From Bacteroides sp. (lineage in GTDB: Bacteria; Bacteroidota; Bacteroidia; Bacteroidales; Bacteroidaceae): DNA of 34,067 nucleotides. Of this stretch, positions 8,901-16,047 are shown one piece after another. Positions within the stretch are counted from its first letter, which is position 1, and the number at the start of each line of letters is the position of its first letter. A program made the translations under genes and the position numbers. The notes beneath the pieces are model-generated. The model did not search any database, was not told the DNA's origin, and saw only the letters and a list, made by a program, of their open reading frames with translations. The stretch covers positions 1-34,067 of the forward strand of contig JAFURM010000058.1 of NCBI GenBank assembly GCA_017471925.1. Reading direction: 5' to 3'.

Positions 8901-9224
8901 CGTCATATTGGTCACCGTCCAGCAATTGCGGTCTTCATTACCCAAAGCCTCCACTTTGTTTTCGTTATCGAAATAGTGGGAATAGATGCGCTCTCCGTCG
9001 GCTGCGAATATATAGACAAAGAGATTCTGCACACGCGATTCCGGAATGACGCTAAGCGTGGCCCGTGTGGCGACCTGTATCTCTTCGAAATCATGGTGTC
9101 CGAAAGGCAGTGTGAAACAGACTTCATCATTGCCCACCACTCCCTGGCGCACAAGTGCCTCATCATGGCAGGCGGCCAGCAACAGGCTTAAGCATATACA
9201 AGTAATCAATCGTTTCATTGTCAT
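5991..9224 (-). CDS. DUF4906-type fimbrial lipoprotein, candidate pilus tip adhesin
   Basis: This large lipoprotein (about 1076 aa) is the last gene of the fimbrial operon. The signal peptide ends in a lipobox, LLLAAC, with Cys19, followed by acidic residues. A hydrophobic strand and a lone Arg54 (QVATRAT) follow, as in the other subunits. The long middle part resembles DUF4906 proteins of Bacteroides pilus loci. Residues 777-788 read DNNGNGKIDPDE, a canonical 12-residue EF-hand loop. The C-terminal half appears to hold two modules, each ending in a CVR motif: ARCVRNLG, then IRCVRDLEY at the very end. The second contains CPAGYRVPN, as in FISUMP/C-type-lectin-like domains. It lacks the C-terminal donor-strand pattern of the other subunits, which fits a tip position (inference). 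A second Met, two codons downstream, could also be the start. It lies 14 nt after its upstream neighbour. Confidence 0.8.
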   Translation of the reverse strand: MTMKRLITCICLSLLLAACHDEALVRQGVVGNDEVCFTLPFGHHDFEEIQVATRATLSVIPESRVQNLFVYIFAADGERIYSHYFDNENKVEALGNEDRNCWTVTNMTAEGGTPTNGTMRIKSPVVTGGKLYMVANIDADMVNISPEKLNTIRTEGELRELAATLNQEITSRNGYFPMTGEALIDVADNGSVMLKNDAGTALSKVMLVRLDAKVKVNINVASGSTTTETDPDGVASTQTLKEFVPESWRVINLPKASYVVARDADYEQADKPAGYFDTEAIGFETHTTDGHGFSFYMLENREVPTGKKTSVEGEYHKRDLRVKNAKGEYDTTDSLWVHAPECATYMEIKGEIKMVVDVSSEARSQTLTAAVTYYVHLGDIATSKDNYDVWRNTCYTYTITIKGVNSIQVEVETSQALNPALVQEGNAGATGRIYVAQESLYTFDAHYGQRVFALDAQQIEPDAMTWYVKTPFGKEGVPEKVGDTEIPSGMDYKWVKFMVNKLSVEKNAQTDDYTYSPNNRVYPGDASEELMDIVELTKFIKEEKRKKDRGEQHLFRKEFDQSWYDKFGNGGNANDTSQVWWRDRIYITAFVDEFYYESNPITGETREDLWKDFVNQPNRLMHILCDSRESLDKASSSTGSIVTLRQRSIQTPYNTNKDGLLTAWGCETVDETAEHFLWFYNNDETLFDIPGDLGIPTLENTSSSNGLYNTACLWGLMANGAFNDVQHTVNVLDDEPTEWGYYMDYERPNDYVNNNDIYFLKGDYAVMRYASMMRNRDNNGNGKIDPDEVRWYLASIDQLYGLYMGELGQNSDAALYSSTRAAQTGTYPVGHHFEGCYKWREHIVSSTRSSANACPVVLWAEEGLSTSYYRQEMEWYRNDADNREKNRMHLSAFSARCVRNLGMDRQEKADVENVDNVPQTLVGVTGPDNGVYSFDLTNINDKSLRFYTTKELEPADESAEMARLYYGFRTGDLVNYTGGSYAALKSDLEAGYSPCPAGYRVPNVREAALMRLYVTDSGWWNGYIYTSSYYSLGSLGSNKDIYGTNTVSTKTSWFFGHNYASLDGGASKIRCVRDLEY

Positions 9225-9238
9225 CTTTCTCCTCCCTA

Positions 9239-11020
9239 TTAGTTAAACTCTATGTTCCCCTGTTTTTCATTCCAGTCCTGTACCTCAAAGAGGAAATCCC
9301 CATTCTCTTTGTTGTAGGCCACCGTCACCAACACTTGGATAAAATCATTGCGCTTTATCTCATTCACGGCAGTGACTTGTGCCGTCTGCGAATCTATGGT
9401 CTTCAGGATGATGGGGTCATCATACTGCGGTCCTCCTGCCGACTTCGTCACCGGATAGAGGTGGAAGCGTGTACTGTTTCCCGTATCACCGGAACGTTGC
9501 ACCCTGCCATTGTTGTTTATGGCAAGGTAATAATTCCCGTTGCCACTGGAACGCAGGGATATGTAGCCGTTTCTTTGGATGGTCTGGTCGCCCGCCGTAA
9601 ACCAGACGCTCTTCAGTGCATCAAGCCCGACGGAGTTGTTGCCGGGATTGCCCATATAGTAGGCCGTTGCACCCGTGGTCTTCAAATAGTATTGGTTGGT
9701 ATTGTTGCCGTTGCGCTCCAATTCCCACACATACGTCTCGTCCAGTTCCATGCCGGCACTCAATGACAAGGTGGCGGATGTGACCGTTGTGGTGCCGGCC
9801 TTCAGGAAACGGTCCCGGTTGGGATTATAAATCAGGTAGCAATGGTCCGAACTGTCATAATCGGCAGCTAAGGCATCACGTGTGGAAAGCGAAGTAGTGC
9901 TTTTCAAAGTATAGGAGCCTTCCCCCTCAGTGGGATATTGAATATCCAAGGTATAGGTATAGGCATTCGTCTCATCCTTGCTCTCAAGGACATAGGCATC
10001 GAAAATGACTTTGCTGTTGTCCTCGGCGGTCGAAGAAAGGTCTTGAATGACAAGAGGAGCGTCAGCACTGCCCAGAAAGGATTGCAGGGCATCCGAAGAG
10101 GTCACCTCCAATGCGCCCTTGTCTGCCAAAGCATATTTGGAGTCAGGAACATCATCGGGCTGGTCAAAGAGATAAGCATAACGTTGGGCAAAGTTGGAAC
10201 TAAAGGAGAGTTCCTTAACGGCCAAGTCCTCCGTGCCACTATTGTTTTCCACCTCTATACGTACACGGGCATAAGTACGCACCAACTGCACGGCAATGCG
10301 ATTGTCTCCCGGTTTCAGTTCGATGTCCTGTACCAGCGTCAGCGGTTGCGGCTGCTGAGGACACACATAATCGCTGCCGGCGTCCAAGCGATAATTGAAG
10401 AAGTCTCCATAGGTATCTGCGGAAAAGGTCTCGATGCCATCGTCCCCGAAATCGTTCATCACTCCATTCACCAACGTGCGGAAAGAACCATTGTCAAGTC
10501 CGGAATAGGAGTAGTTTGTCCCGCCATTGTCCGCTTCATAAGCCGAGTAGTTGGCCACGACCATCAAACGATAAGTGCCGCGTTTCAGGCGTTCCACCGC
10601 TCCATGTTTGGGTGTATCGTAGAGGAAGCTGACCTGCAATTCCTCTCCTTTAGCCGCATCGGGGGCTACCGCGCCCTCCACATAGAAACCATTGTTTGCG
10701 TCAACATCCGCAGCTCCCTGATAGATGTCACGATATCCCACCAAGGCATCATCACGCAGCAAGAACAAGGTGACGTGATAGAAGTAGCGTCCGTCGACCA
10801 CCCGTTCCCATTCGCTCCATTTTTCACTGTCGGTAGGATATGTGGAGAGACTGCCACGTGTAGTCACTGCCGTCTGGGGATGATTCACGGTGAAAATCAG
10901 GTTCACAGCTTCGTCTTGCAATAGGCTATCCGGCTCCTCCTGTCGGCATCCCACTAAAGAGGAAAGCAGCAACAAGGTTCCAACTATCTTATAACAGCAA
11001 GCATTCGGCAAACGATTCAT
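9239..11020 (-). CDS. Fimbrillin-like lipoprotein with an inserted beta-trefoil-like module
   Basis: The 593-aa product has a lipobox SSLVGC with Cys25, acidic residues after it and an Arg at 55 in AVTTRGSLS. Residues about 40-390 resemble fimbrial subunits of the FimB/Mfa2/Mfa-like group, with HGAVERLKRGTYRLMVVANY and LVRTYARVRIEVEN. From about Cys394 to Val524 the style changes. Repeated strands appear, such as HCYLIYNPNRDRFLKAG, NQYYLKTTGATAYYMG, GYISLRSSGNGNYYLAINN and RFHLYPV, a length (about 130 aa) and pattern typical of a beta-trefoil or lectin-like fold. The fimbrillin ending then resumes (VLVTVAY, LFEVQDWNEKQGNIEFN). It probably serves as a minor or adhesive pilus subunit exposed on the cell surface. 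Domain identity is inferred by eye. It is tightly packed, with 11 nt before and 14 nt after it. Confidence 0.75.
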   Translation of the reverse strand: MNRLPNACCYKIVGTLLLLSSLVGCRQEEPDSLLQDEAVNLIFTVNHPQTAVTTRGSLSTYPTDSEKWSEWERVVDGRYFYHVTLFLLRDDALVGYRDIYQGAADVDANNGFYVEGAVAPDAAKGEELQVSFLYDTPKHGAVERLKRGTYRLMVVANYSAYEADNGGTNYSYSGLDNGSFRTLVNGVMNDFGDDGIETFSADTYGDFFNYRLDAGSDYVCPQQPQPLTLVQDIELKPGDNRIAVQLVRTYARVRIEVENNSGTEDLAVKELSFSSNFAQRYAYLFDQPDDVPDSKYALADKGALEVTSSDALQSFLGSADAPLVIQDLSSTAEDNSKVIFDAYVLESKDETNAYTYTLDIQYPTEGEGSYTLKSTTSLSTRDALAADYDSSDHCYLIYNPNRDRFLKAGTTTVTSATLSLSAGMELDETYVWELERNGNNTNQYYLKTTGATAYYMGNPGNNSVGLDALKSVWFTAGDQTIQRNGYISLRSSGNGNYYLAINNNGRVQRSGDTGNSTRFHLYPVTKSAGGPQYDDPIILKTIDSQTAQVTAVNEIKRNDFIQVLVTVAYNKENGDFLFEVQDWNEKQGNIEFN

Positions 11021-11031
11021 AGTCCAATGAA

Positions 11032-12240
11032 TTAGAAGGTGATGTCAAACGAAGAATTCAGTTCATTCCAAGGAGCAATGCTGAGGGTCAACACAAGGTT
11101 GGTCTTGGTAATGGCTAAGGTATAGGTGTAGCGATAACCGGGCAGGAAATCCGTGCCTCCCTCTTTGCGTCCACCGGTTTGTGCATCAGTACCCGTTACA
11201 GCCGGCAGGCCCACCCGATAGACCGTATCACCTCCCTCGCGTGTGGTGAAACAGAGTTTCACGCTTTCCGGTCCATCTGACTTTTGAGGGATGACAAGCA
11301 GCCAACCATCATTTTTAGTGTACTCCGCACCCAGAGTTGTATTGGATGCTGTATAAGCCGTGGCAACCATGCTTGTGGTCGCATTGTTCTTGAACTCACA
11401 ACCGCTATTCTGCCACTTATAGATTGCACTGCCCGGTGTAGGCTGAAAACTTTCGCTCCATTCCAGGGATTCCGGGTTCTGCATTGTCCCATAGACCATG
11501 ATGCCAATGGTGCTCAGGCCATCAGGTTTTGCATTCTCCAACCAGCAGGCAGTCAGAGCATCCTCATCCTCATAGCCATCCTGAAATTTGAACAGGAATT
11601 TCATGGCCGACAACGTGTGTTTGAACTTCAGCGAAACAGGTTGGCTAAGGTCGGCAGTCCGAGTATCCACCTTATTATAGGCAACCAGCATGTCCTGCTG
11701 AACGGAGGTTGTAACATAATCCACAACAAAAGTCGTGGCATCGGCCGATGAAACCACATTGTTCCTAATGGCAGCTTGCGGATAGTAGGCCCGGAAGGTA
11801 TAGACAGCGCCGGTAATCCAAAAGAGGTCTTCACCGGCATAGTTCCAGTCACTATAAGGATTCCCACCCTCTTTGTATTGATAGATGAGTTCCGTATTGT
11901 CAAAGACATTATATTGGGTGGTCAATGTGCCGTCCAACGTAATGTCATAATCGGCCCAAATGCCGATGCTTTCACCCCCCTGAGCAGGCGTACAAGCCAC
12001 TTGCAATTCATCACTGCTGTTCAACAGCGTACGGCTCTGCATGTTTTCCACTCCTTCTACTCCCCAATGAATGGGCACAACAGATTCTTCCGGCATCACC
12101 GAAAGTGCTTCCTCATGGCCATCACATGCCGACACAAGAGGGAGCAACATGATTCCGGTCATTGTTTCAAAGCACTTTCGGAACAATCGCAGACGAAACA
12201 TAGGGAAACAAGATAAAGACATGAACAAATGAAATTGCAA
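11032..12240 (-). CDS. Fimbrillin family protein (minor subunit)
   Basis: The 402-aa product fits the Mfa-like fimbrillin family. An N-terminal hydrophobic stretch ends in the lipobox LPLVSAC with Cys39. Strand VVPIHWGV is followed by Arg70 in MQSRTLLN, 31 residues after Cys. The family phrases DLFWITGAVYTFRAYYP, SLKFKHTLSAMKFLFKF, DGWLLVIPQK and GYRYTYTLAITKTNLVLTLS are present, and it ends in the donor-strand-like IAPWNELNSSFDITF. An internal Met at residue 14 could be the true start, giving a more compact signal peptide. It follows the probable stalk fimbrillin after a 95-nt gap that contains a hairpin, and precedes the 593-aa subunit by 11 nt. It is probably an accessory pilin at or near the tip. 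Confidence 0.82.
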   Translation of the reverse strand: MQFHLFMSLSCFPMFRLRLFRKCFETMTGIMLLPLVSACDGHEEALSVMPEESVVPIHWGVEGVENMQSRTLLNSSDELQVACTPAQGGESIGIWADYDITLDGTLTTQYNVFDNTELIYQYKEGGNPYSDWNYAGEDLFWITGAVYTFRAYYPQAAIRNNVVSSADATTFVVDYVTTSVQQDMLVAYNKVDTRTADLSQPVSLKFKHTLSAMKFLFKFQDGYEDEDALTACWLENAKPDGLSTIGIMVYGTMQNPESLEWSESFQPTPGSAIYKWQNSGCEFKNNATTSMVATAYTASNTTLGAEYTKNDGWLLVIPQKSDGPESVKLCFTTREGGDTVYRVGLPAVTGTDAQTGGRKEGGTDFLPGYRYTYTLAITKTNLVLTLSIAPWNELNSSFDITF

Positions 12241-12253
12241 GGTTAACGATGGG

Positions 12254-12291
12254 GGTGAGTGTGCCTAAATCCGATATTGGGCACACCCACC
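12254..12291 (-). other. Hairpin between the two fimbrillin genes
   Basis: GGTG (12254-12257) and GTGTGCC (12259-12265) pair with GGCACAC (12280-12286) and CACC (12288-12291), with one A/C mismatch, giving an 11-bp stem in the minus-strand transcript. No T-tract follows. It may be a partial terminator or an RNA-stability element that favours the upstream stalk gene (inference). Confidence 0.55.
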
Positions 12292-12335
12292 GATTCCACC
12301 TATTATTAAAAGAGTATTTTGCGAAATATCCGATT

Positions 12336-13394
12336 TTACAATCCGGGGATATTGATATTCTGGTCGACCCAAGCACCCACTTCGGGCGAGAAGTAAATCT
12401 TGTCGGCACCGATAATGATATTATAGGTGTAGCGATTACCCCTCTGCCACATTTTGTTCAGGCTGGTATGGAAATCGAAGACTTTAACTTCTTCAATATC
12501 CGTGCCTCCCGAATTGATGGTATAGGTAATCTCCAGTTTGCTGTCAGTAGTCAGGTTCTGAGGCAACAGAATCATGGGACTACCGCCATTCTCATGCAGT
12601 TTCTTGGCTGTTGCGTTCAATGTCAAGCCTGCTGCACTGTTGAAAGGAGTGTAAGCTGACGTTTCTGCCACCGGCTCGCTATGATTGCTCCATGCCTCCA
12701 CGTTTTTATAAGAAGTGTAGGTTTCGTCTATACCCTCCGTGAAGTCACCTTTGGAATAGACGCCCCATAATCTGATTTTCTTCAGTTTGGTCACAGCAGA
12801 GGAGTTGTCTGTGGTTTTGGCCGTGAAGTGGATGGACGACAAAGCGTGTTCAAAATGCAGATCCACACCACTATAGGAAGTACCGCCATCGCTGACCGTC
12901 TTGTTATAGGTACGACGACCATACATCAGGTCATATTGCCCGGTAGGTGTTGCGTTCACTTGGAAGCCGGACAACGAAAGGCCTGTACCGCCATAGGTCA
13001 AAGTGGTGACGTCATCCTTGGCACCATAGGGAGAGTAGGCAGCAAAGGTTACGGCCTCATCTTTAGGCCAAAAGACATCCTGTTCGGGCACCCAAGCATT
13101 CAGCGTTGCATCATACTTAACCTCGGTATTGTTCATAAAAAGCGTAGCACTGGCCCAATTGGAAAAATCTCCGGTATGCCTTACGGCAAAGACACCGAAA
13201 GTCTCCGTCTTGTCATACACATCAGGCATTTCACCTTTCACATTAGCCCCTCTCGTCACTCCACCGACAACCGGCGAGGTAAAGGTTATCATTTGCTTTT
13301 CTTCTTGTGTAGCATCCGCAACTACAGCATCATCGCTCACGCAGCCTGCAAGTGCAACACTTGCCATCGCTGTCCAAAATAGATTCTTTTTCAT
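12336..13394 (-). CDS. Fimbrillin family protein, likely the main pilus stalk subunit
   Basis: The 352-aa product is a compact, complete Mfa-like fimbrillin. The signal peptide ends SVALAGC with Cys18 and is followed by SDDA, an acidic patch of the kind used for surface export in Bacteroidota. Strand MITFTSPVV is followed by VTRGANVKG with Arg48, the expected trypsin-like maturation site 30 residues after Cys. Typical family stretches are FGVFAVRHT, DVFWPKDEAVTFAAYSPYG, DLHFEHALSSIHFTA, MILLPQNLTTDSKLEITY and RYTYNIIIG. The C-terminus is VGAWVDQNINIPGL. It is called the stalk because it is the shortest complete fimbrillin, comes first among the pilin genes and is followed by a hairpin that could raise its relative output. 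That role is inference. Confidence 0.85.
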   Translation of the reverse strand: MKKNLFWTAMASVALAGCVSDDAVVADATQEEKQMITFTSPVVGGVTRGANVKGEMPDVYDKTETFGVFAVRHTGDFSNWASATLFMNNTEVKYDATLNAWVPEQDVFWPKDEAVTFAAYSPYGAKDDVTTLTYGGTGLSLSGFQVNATPTGQYDLMYGRRTYNKTVSDGGTSYSGVDLHFEHALSSIHFTAKTTDNSSAVTKLKKIRLWGVYSKGDFTEGIDETYTSYKNVEAWSNHSEPVAETSAYTPFNSAAGLTLNATAKKLHENGGSPMILLPQNLTTDSKLEITYTINSGGTDIEEVKVFDFHTSLNKMWQRGNRYTYNIIIGADKIYFSPEVGAWVDQNINIPGL

Positions 13395-13435
13395 ACTCTT
13401 TCGTTTTTAGTTAGTTCTTCGTTTATAATTGTTGT

Positions 13436-14548
13436 TTAAATGATTACATCTGTTTCCACATCGTCCCACTCTTCTACACCAGGGTCTAGTCCGTCGTCCA
13501 ACGAAGCCGGTGGTTTCACCTCTATCACATGTTCAAGTAATATCCAACGGTTTACTTTAACTTGTTCGGTATCGAACATGGGAGTAATGTCTATCGTTTC
13601 TGTCTGTGAACGTCCATCCAAAGTAAGGAACTCAAATGTCACTTCATAGAGAGATGCTTCATCCGGCAACTTGCCAAAGGTATTGAAAGTGGCATAAATG
13701 ATGGCTCTATCCTCTTCGGGATTCTCTTCAGCCGTAAGCATCTCAAAAAATACAATGGCCGGATCTTGAGTATTCATTTCATTATTGCACAGCGTTTTGG
13801 AACCGGCCATACCGGTAAGCAGTGAAGAAGCCGAAGAGACATACTTCAGTCCTTTGATGTGCACTTGCAGATAATAAGTTTCCACTACGCTTTGAGCCGT
13901 AAAGTAATCTCCGGCTTCATTACGCAGTGTATCCATCGTCTCGACATAGGCCACCTGCAAATCTTCCTGGGCAACCACAAACAAATGGTCCGGGGCATAA
14001 TCAATAAGGTTCTCGTCATACAACAAGCGTGATTGAGGCAACTTGGTATAAAGGAAAGGAGAAATGGGGTGGGTATAGGCTTGTATATCAAAGTAATTCT
14101 GTTCATCGCGCAACGATGTCGCCTCCGTAGCAATGGCATATACCATCAACTTATACCGTCCCGGTTCGGCCGTGATGTAACCATCCAAGTAGTGGCCACG
14201 CTCGTCCTGACCACTGTTCTGCAGATAACGGTCGGCAACGACATAACCGGTGGTGGGGTCGCAAAGAGTAGCACGAAGAACAGTGGGACGCACATATTGC
14301 GGCCGCACACGTTCTTCTGCATAGAAACCATAAGTAAGATTACGGATGTCTTCATCCAAATAGACCCGGATGTAGTGCAGGTTGTTCAGGTCCACCAAGG
14401 GACGGTGCTCGCAGGCGGTCAACGTCAGCAGCAACAGCAGTATGTCCCAAAGGGAGCGGACTGTTTTGCGCCGGCAGGCAGATTGTCTGTGTTTCAGAGA
14501 TAAGAGAGAACGGCAGTTCCGGGAAGAGAGCGGGAGAAAACGGTTCAT
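13436..14548 (-). CDS. DUF5119-type fimbria-associated lipoprotein
   Basis: The 370-aa product has an unusually long, basic N-region before the hydrophobic core and lipobox LLTLTAC, with Cys46. CEHRPLVDLNNLHYIRVYLDE follows, like the start of DUF5119 proteins that accompany Bacteroides fimbrillin genes. The body is beta-rich, with YLDGYITAEPGRYKLMVYA and TYYLQVHIKGLKY. It lacks both the acidic patch after Cys and the lone Arg seen in the four pilin-like subunits, so it is probably not polymerised. It may be an anchor or an assembly lipoprotein (inference). The start at 14548 overlaps the DUF3575 stop by 4 nt (ATGA), which favours it over a start at 14629 that would run far into that gene. The next gene starts 41 nt downstream. 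Confidence 0.75.
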   Translation of the reverse strand: MNRFLPLSSRNCRSLLSLKHRQSACRRKTVRSLWDILLLLLTLTACEHRPLVDLNNLHYIRVYLDEDIRNLTYGFYAEERVRPQYVRPTVLRATLCDPTTGYVVADRYLQNSGQDERGHYLDGYITAEPGRYKLMVYAIATEATSLRDEQNYFDIQAYTHPISPFLYTKLPQSRLLYDENLIDYAPDHLFVVAQEDLQVAYVETMDTLRNEAGDYFTAQSVVETYYLQVHIKGLKYVSSASSLLTGMAGSKTLCNNEMNTQDPAIVFFEMLTAEENPEEDRAIIYATFNTFGKLPDEASLYEVTFEFLTLDGRSQTETIDITPMFDTEQVKVNRWILLEHVIEVKPPASLDDGLDPGVEEWDDVETDVII

Positions 14549-15822
14549 AGGCGACCTCCTTTCTTCACGGTGATGGTAATGGGAATAACCAAAGAGACCT
14601 CCGCCTTGGTGAGGCCGAAATAGTGCCACGTGCCCACCTTCTCGGGGTCGCGTATCAGCACCTCATAACCCTCGCTCGGCGTATAGCCGCGATAAGGGAT
14701 GGAGGCATAGCCGGCCGAAACGGAAAACTCCAGATTGAGACGCTTGCCGATGGGCATGGCATAGCCGTAGCTGAGACCGGTGCTCCAGAACTCTCCCTGA
14801 TGGCAGATGTCACGCTTGCGCTCGAAGTCCCACTTGCCACCCATGCCATAAAGTCCTAGGTAGTGCCCCATCAGGCGATCACGCTTCACACGTCCATCCA
14901 TAGCAGGACGGGGCATGGGACGGAACCACCAACGGGCTTCACCACCAAAGGAGAGGAAGCGGATGCAGTATTCATTGCCGCCCTTACCCCATGTCCACCA
15001 GGGGAAATGGTGCTGATAGAGCAGGGACACCTTATCTTTATATAGCGGCACCTCCACGGCGAAATTCAGCAGGGAGGCAACATCATAGAGCAGATTGGTC
15101 TTCAGGGCCAGGATGGTACGCGTGTCCTTGTGCACCACAGGAACGGGTTGCATCACAGGGGCAGGCCGCTCCGTGACCACCGGGCGGGGAGGCTGCACGG
15201 CAGGCAAAGGAAGGTCGCGGGGAATGGGACGCCACACGGAAATCCAGGTGGCATAGCGCAAGCGGGGCATGAAGTGACGGAGGATGTAACGCCAGGAGGC
15301 TCCACGATCCAGGCGACGAAGAAGTTGCTTCTTGCGGGCATCGCTAAGGGAGGCATCATCCAGAATACGCAGCACCTCTTCACGGTCGGCCCGATGGTAG
15401 CCGGAGAGAATCTCTTCGCGCAATCCCTCCCAGTTCTCGGCCATGGGGTTGAGACGAATCAGGGAGTCGGGAAAGTGACGGTCGGCGGGCACCTGCTCCA
15501 GCAGATACTGCTTGGCTGTCTTGCCACGCTCGCCGGCCAGCCAGCGGTTAAAGCGATAAGGACCTTCGGGGGAGGCATAGGAATAGATGGTGATGCTGTC
15601 GATACGGGGAGATTCGGACAAGTAGGTCCTGATTTCCTGCAAGGCCTGTTCATTGCCCATGTAGTGCGGATAGAGCGTAGTCTTGTTGACGGGGTAATAA
15701 ATGCGGAAACGCATCACTACGGAGGTGTCGCCACAGACCACAAGAGAATCTCTACTTGTCGCCGAGGCAGACAGCCCACAAAACGACAGCAACAGTAATA
15801 GTATAGAACAGACTATCCACAT
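14545..15822 (-). CDS. OmpA-like domain fused to a DUF3575 outer-membrane barrel
   Basis: First gene of the fimbrial operon, 425 aa. A signal peptide (MWIVCSILLLLLSFCGLSAS) is followed by an OmpA-like periplasmic domain at about residues 35-125. Its signature region is YSYASPEGPYRFNRWLAGER, comparable to the peptidoglycan-binding helix of OmpA but with Ala-Ser-Pro-Glu in place of the usual Asp. A Pro-rich linker spans about residues 205-232 (PPRPVVTERPAPVMQ). The rest is DUF3575, ALKTNLLYDVASLLNFAVEV onward, with the aromatic, Gly-rich strands of a small barrel. This order (OmpA part first) is the reverse of ordinary OmpA. Family members head many Bacteroides fimbrillin loci, so an outer-membrane assembly or anchoring role is likely but unproven. 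Local GC is clearly higher than in the downstream genes. The stop overlaps the next start (ATGA). Confidence 0.82.
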   Translation of the reverse strand: MWIVCSILLLLLSFCGLSASATSRDSLVVCGDTSVVMRFRIYYPVNKTTLYPHYMGNEQALQEIRTYLSESPRIDSITIYSYASPEGPYRFNRWLAGERGKTAKQYLLEQVPADRHFPDSLIRLNPMAENWEGLREEILSGYHRADREEVLRILDDASLSDARKKQLLRRLDRGASWRYILRHFMPRLRYATWISVWRPIPRDLPLPAVQPPRPVVTERPAPVMQPVPVVHKDTRTILALKTNLLYDVASLLNFAVEVPLYKDKVSLLYQHHFPWWTWGKGGNEYCIRFLSFGGEARWWFRPMPRPAMDGRVKRDRLMGHYLGLYGMGGKWDFERKRDICHQGEFWSTGLSYGYAMPIGKRLNLEFSVSAGYASIPYRGYTPSEGYEVLIRDPEKVGTWHYFGLTKAEVSLVIPITITVKKGGRL

Positions 15823-15885
15823 AGGAACAATACTTTCTATTTTATCTCTTTTTAGTTCGTTTATAAGATATTAGATTCCTGCGGC

Positions 15886-15893
15886 TAAATATA
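15886..15893 (-). promoter_or_regulatory. Weak candidate -7 box for the fimbrial operon
   Basis: TATATTTA on the minus strand matches TAnnTTTG except for the final base. It lies 63 nt before the DUF3575 start and after the terminator of the upstream operon. No good -33 box is visible. No inverted repeats typical of invertible promoters flank it. Confidence 0.35.
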
Positions 15894-15958
15894 GGGAATT
15901 TATCAATAACATGAAGAGTTTTGCAATACGCCTCGCTTATTTTTAAAATTTATTCACT

Positions 15959-15993
15959 AAAAAGGGCGTTCACATAAACGGAACGCCCTTTTT
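15959..15993 (-). terminator. Terminator of the miaA-to-ABC operon
   Basis: AAAAAGGGCGTTC (15959-15971) and GAACGCCCTTTTT (15981-15993) form a perfect 13-bp inverted repeat around 9 nt, T-rich on both strands. On the minus strand it lies 55 nt past the ABC ATPase stop. A smaller hairpin (TCTGTT/AACAGA, flanked by GTTCT/AGAAC, 16010-16042) precedes it. Confidence 0.9.
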
Positions 15994-16047
15994 AGGAAAT
16001 GAGAATGTTGTTCTAAGAGTCTGTTTGGAACAGATTCAGAACGGATG

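Noticed and set aside
15823-15958. Invertible promoter upstream of the fimbrial operon
   Set aside because: No inverted repeats of useful length flank the candidate promoter and no invertase gene is in the window.
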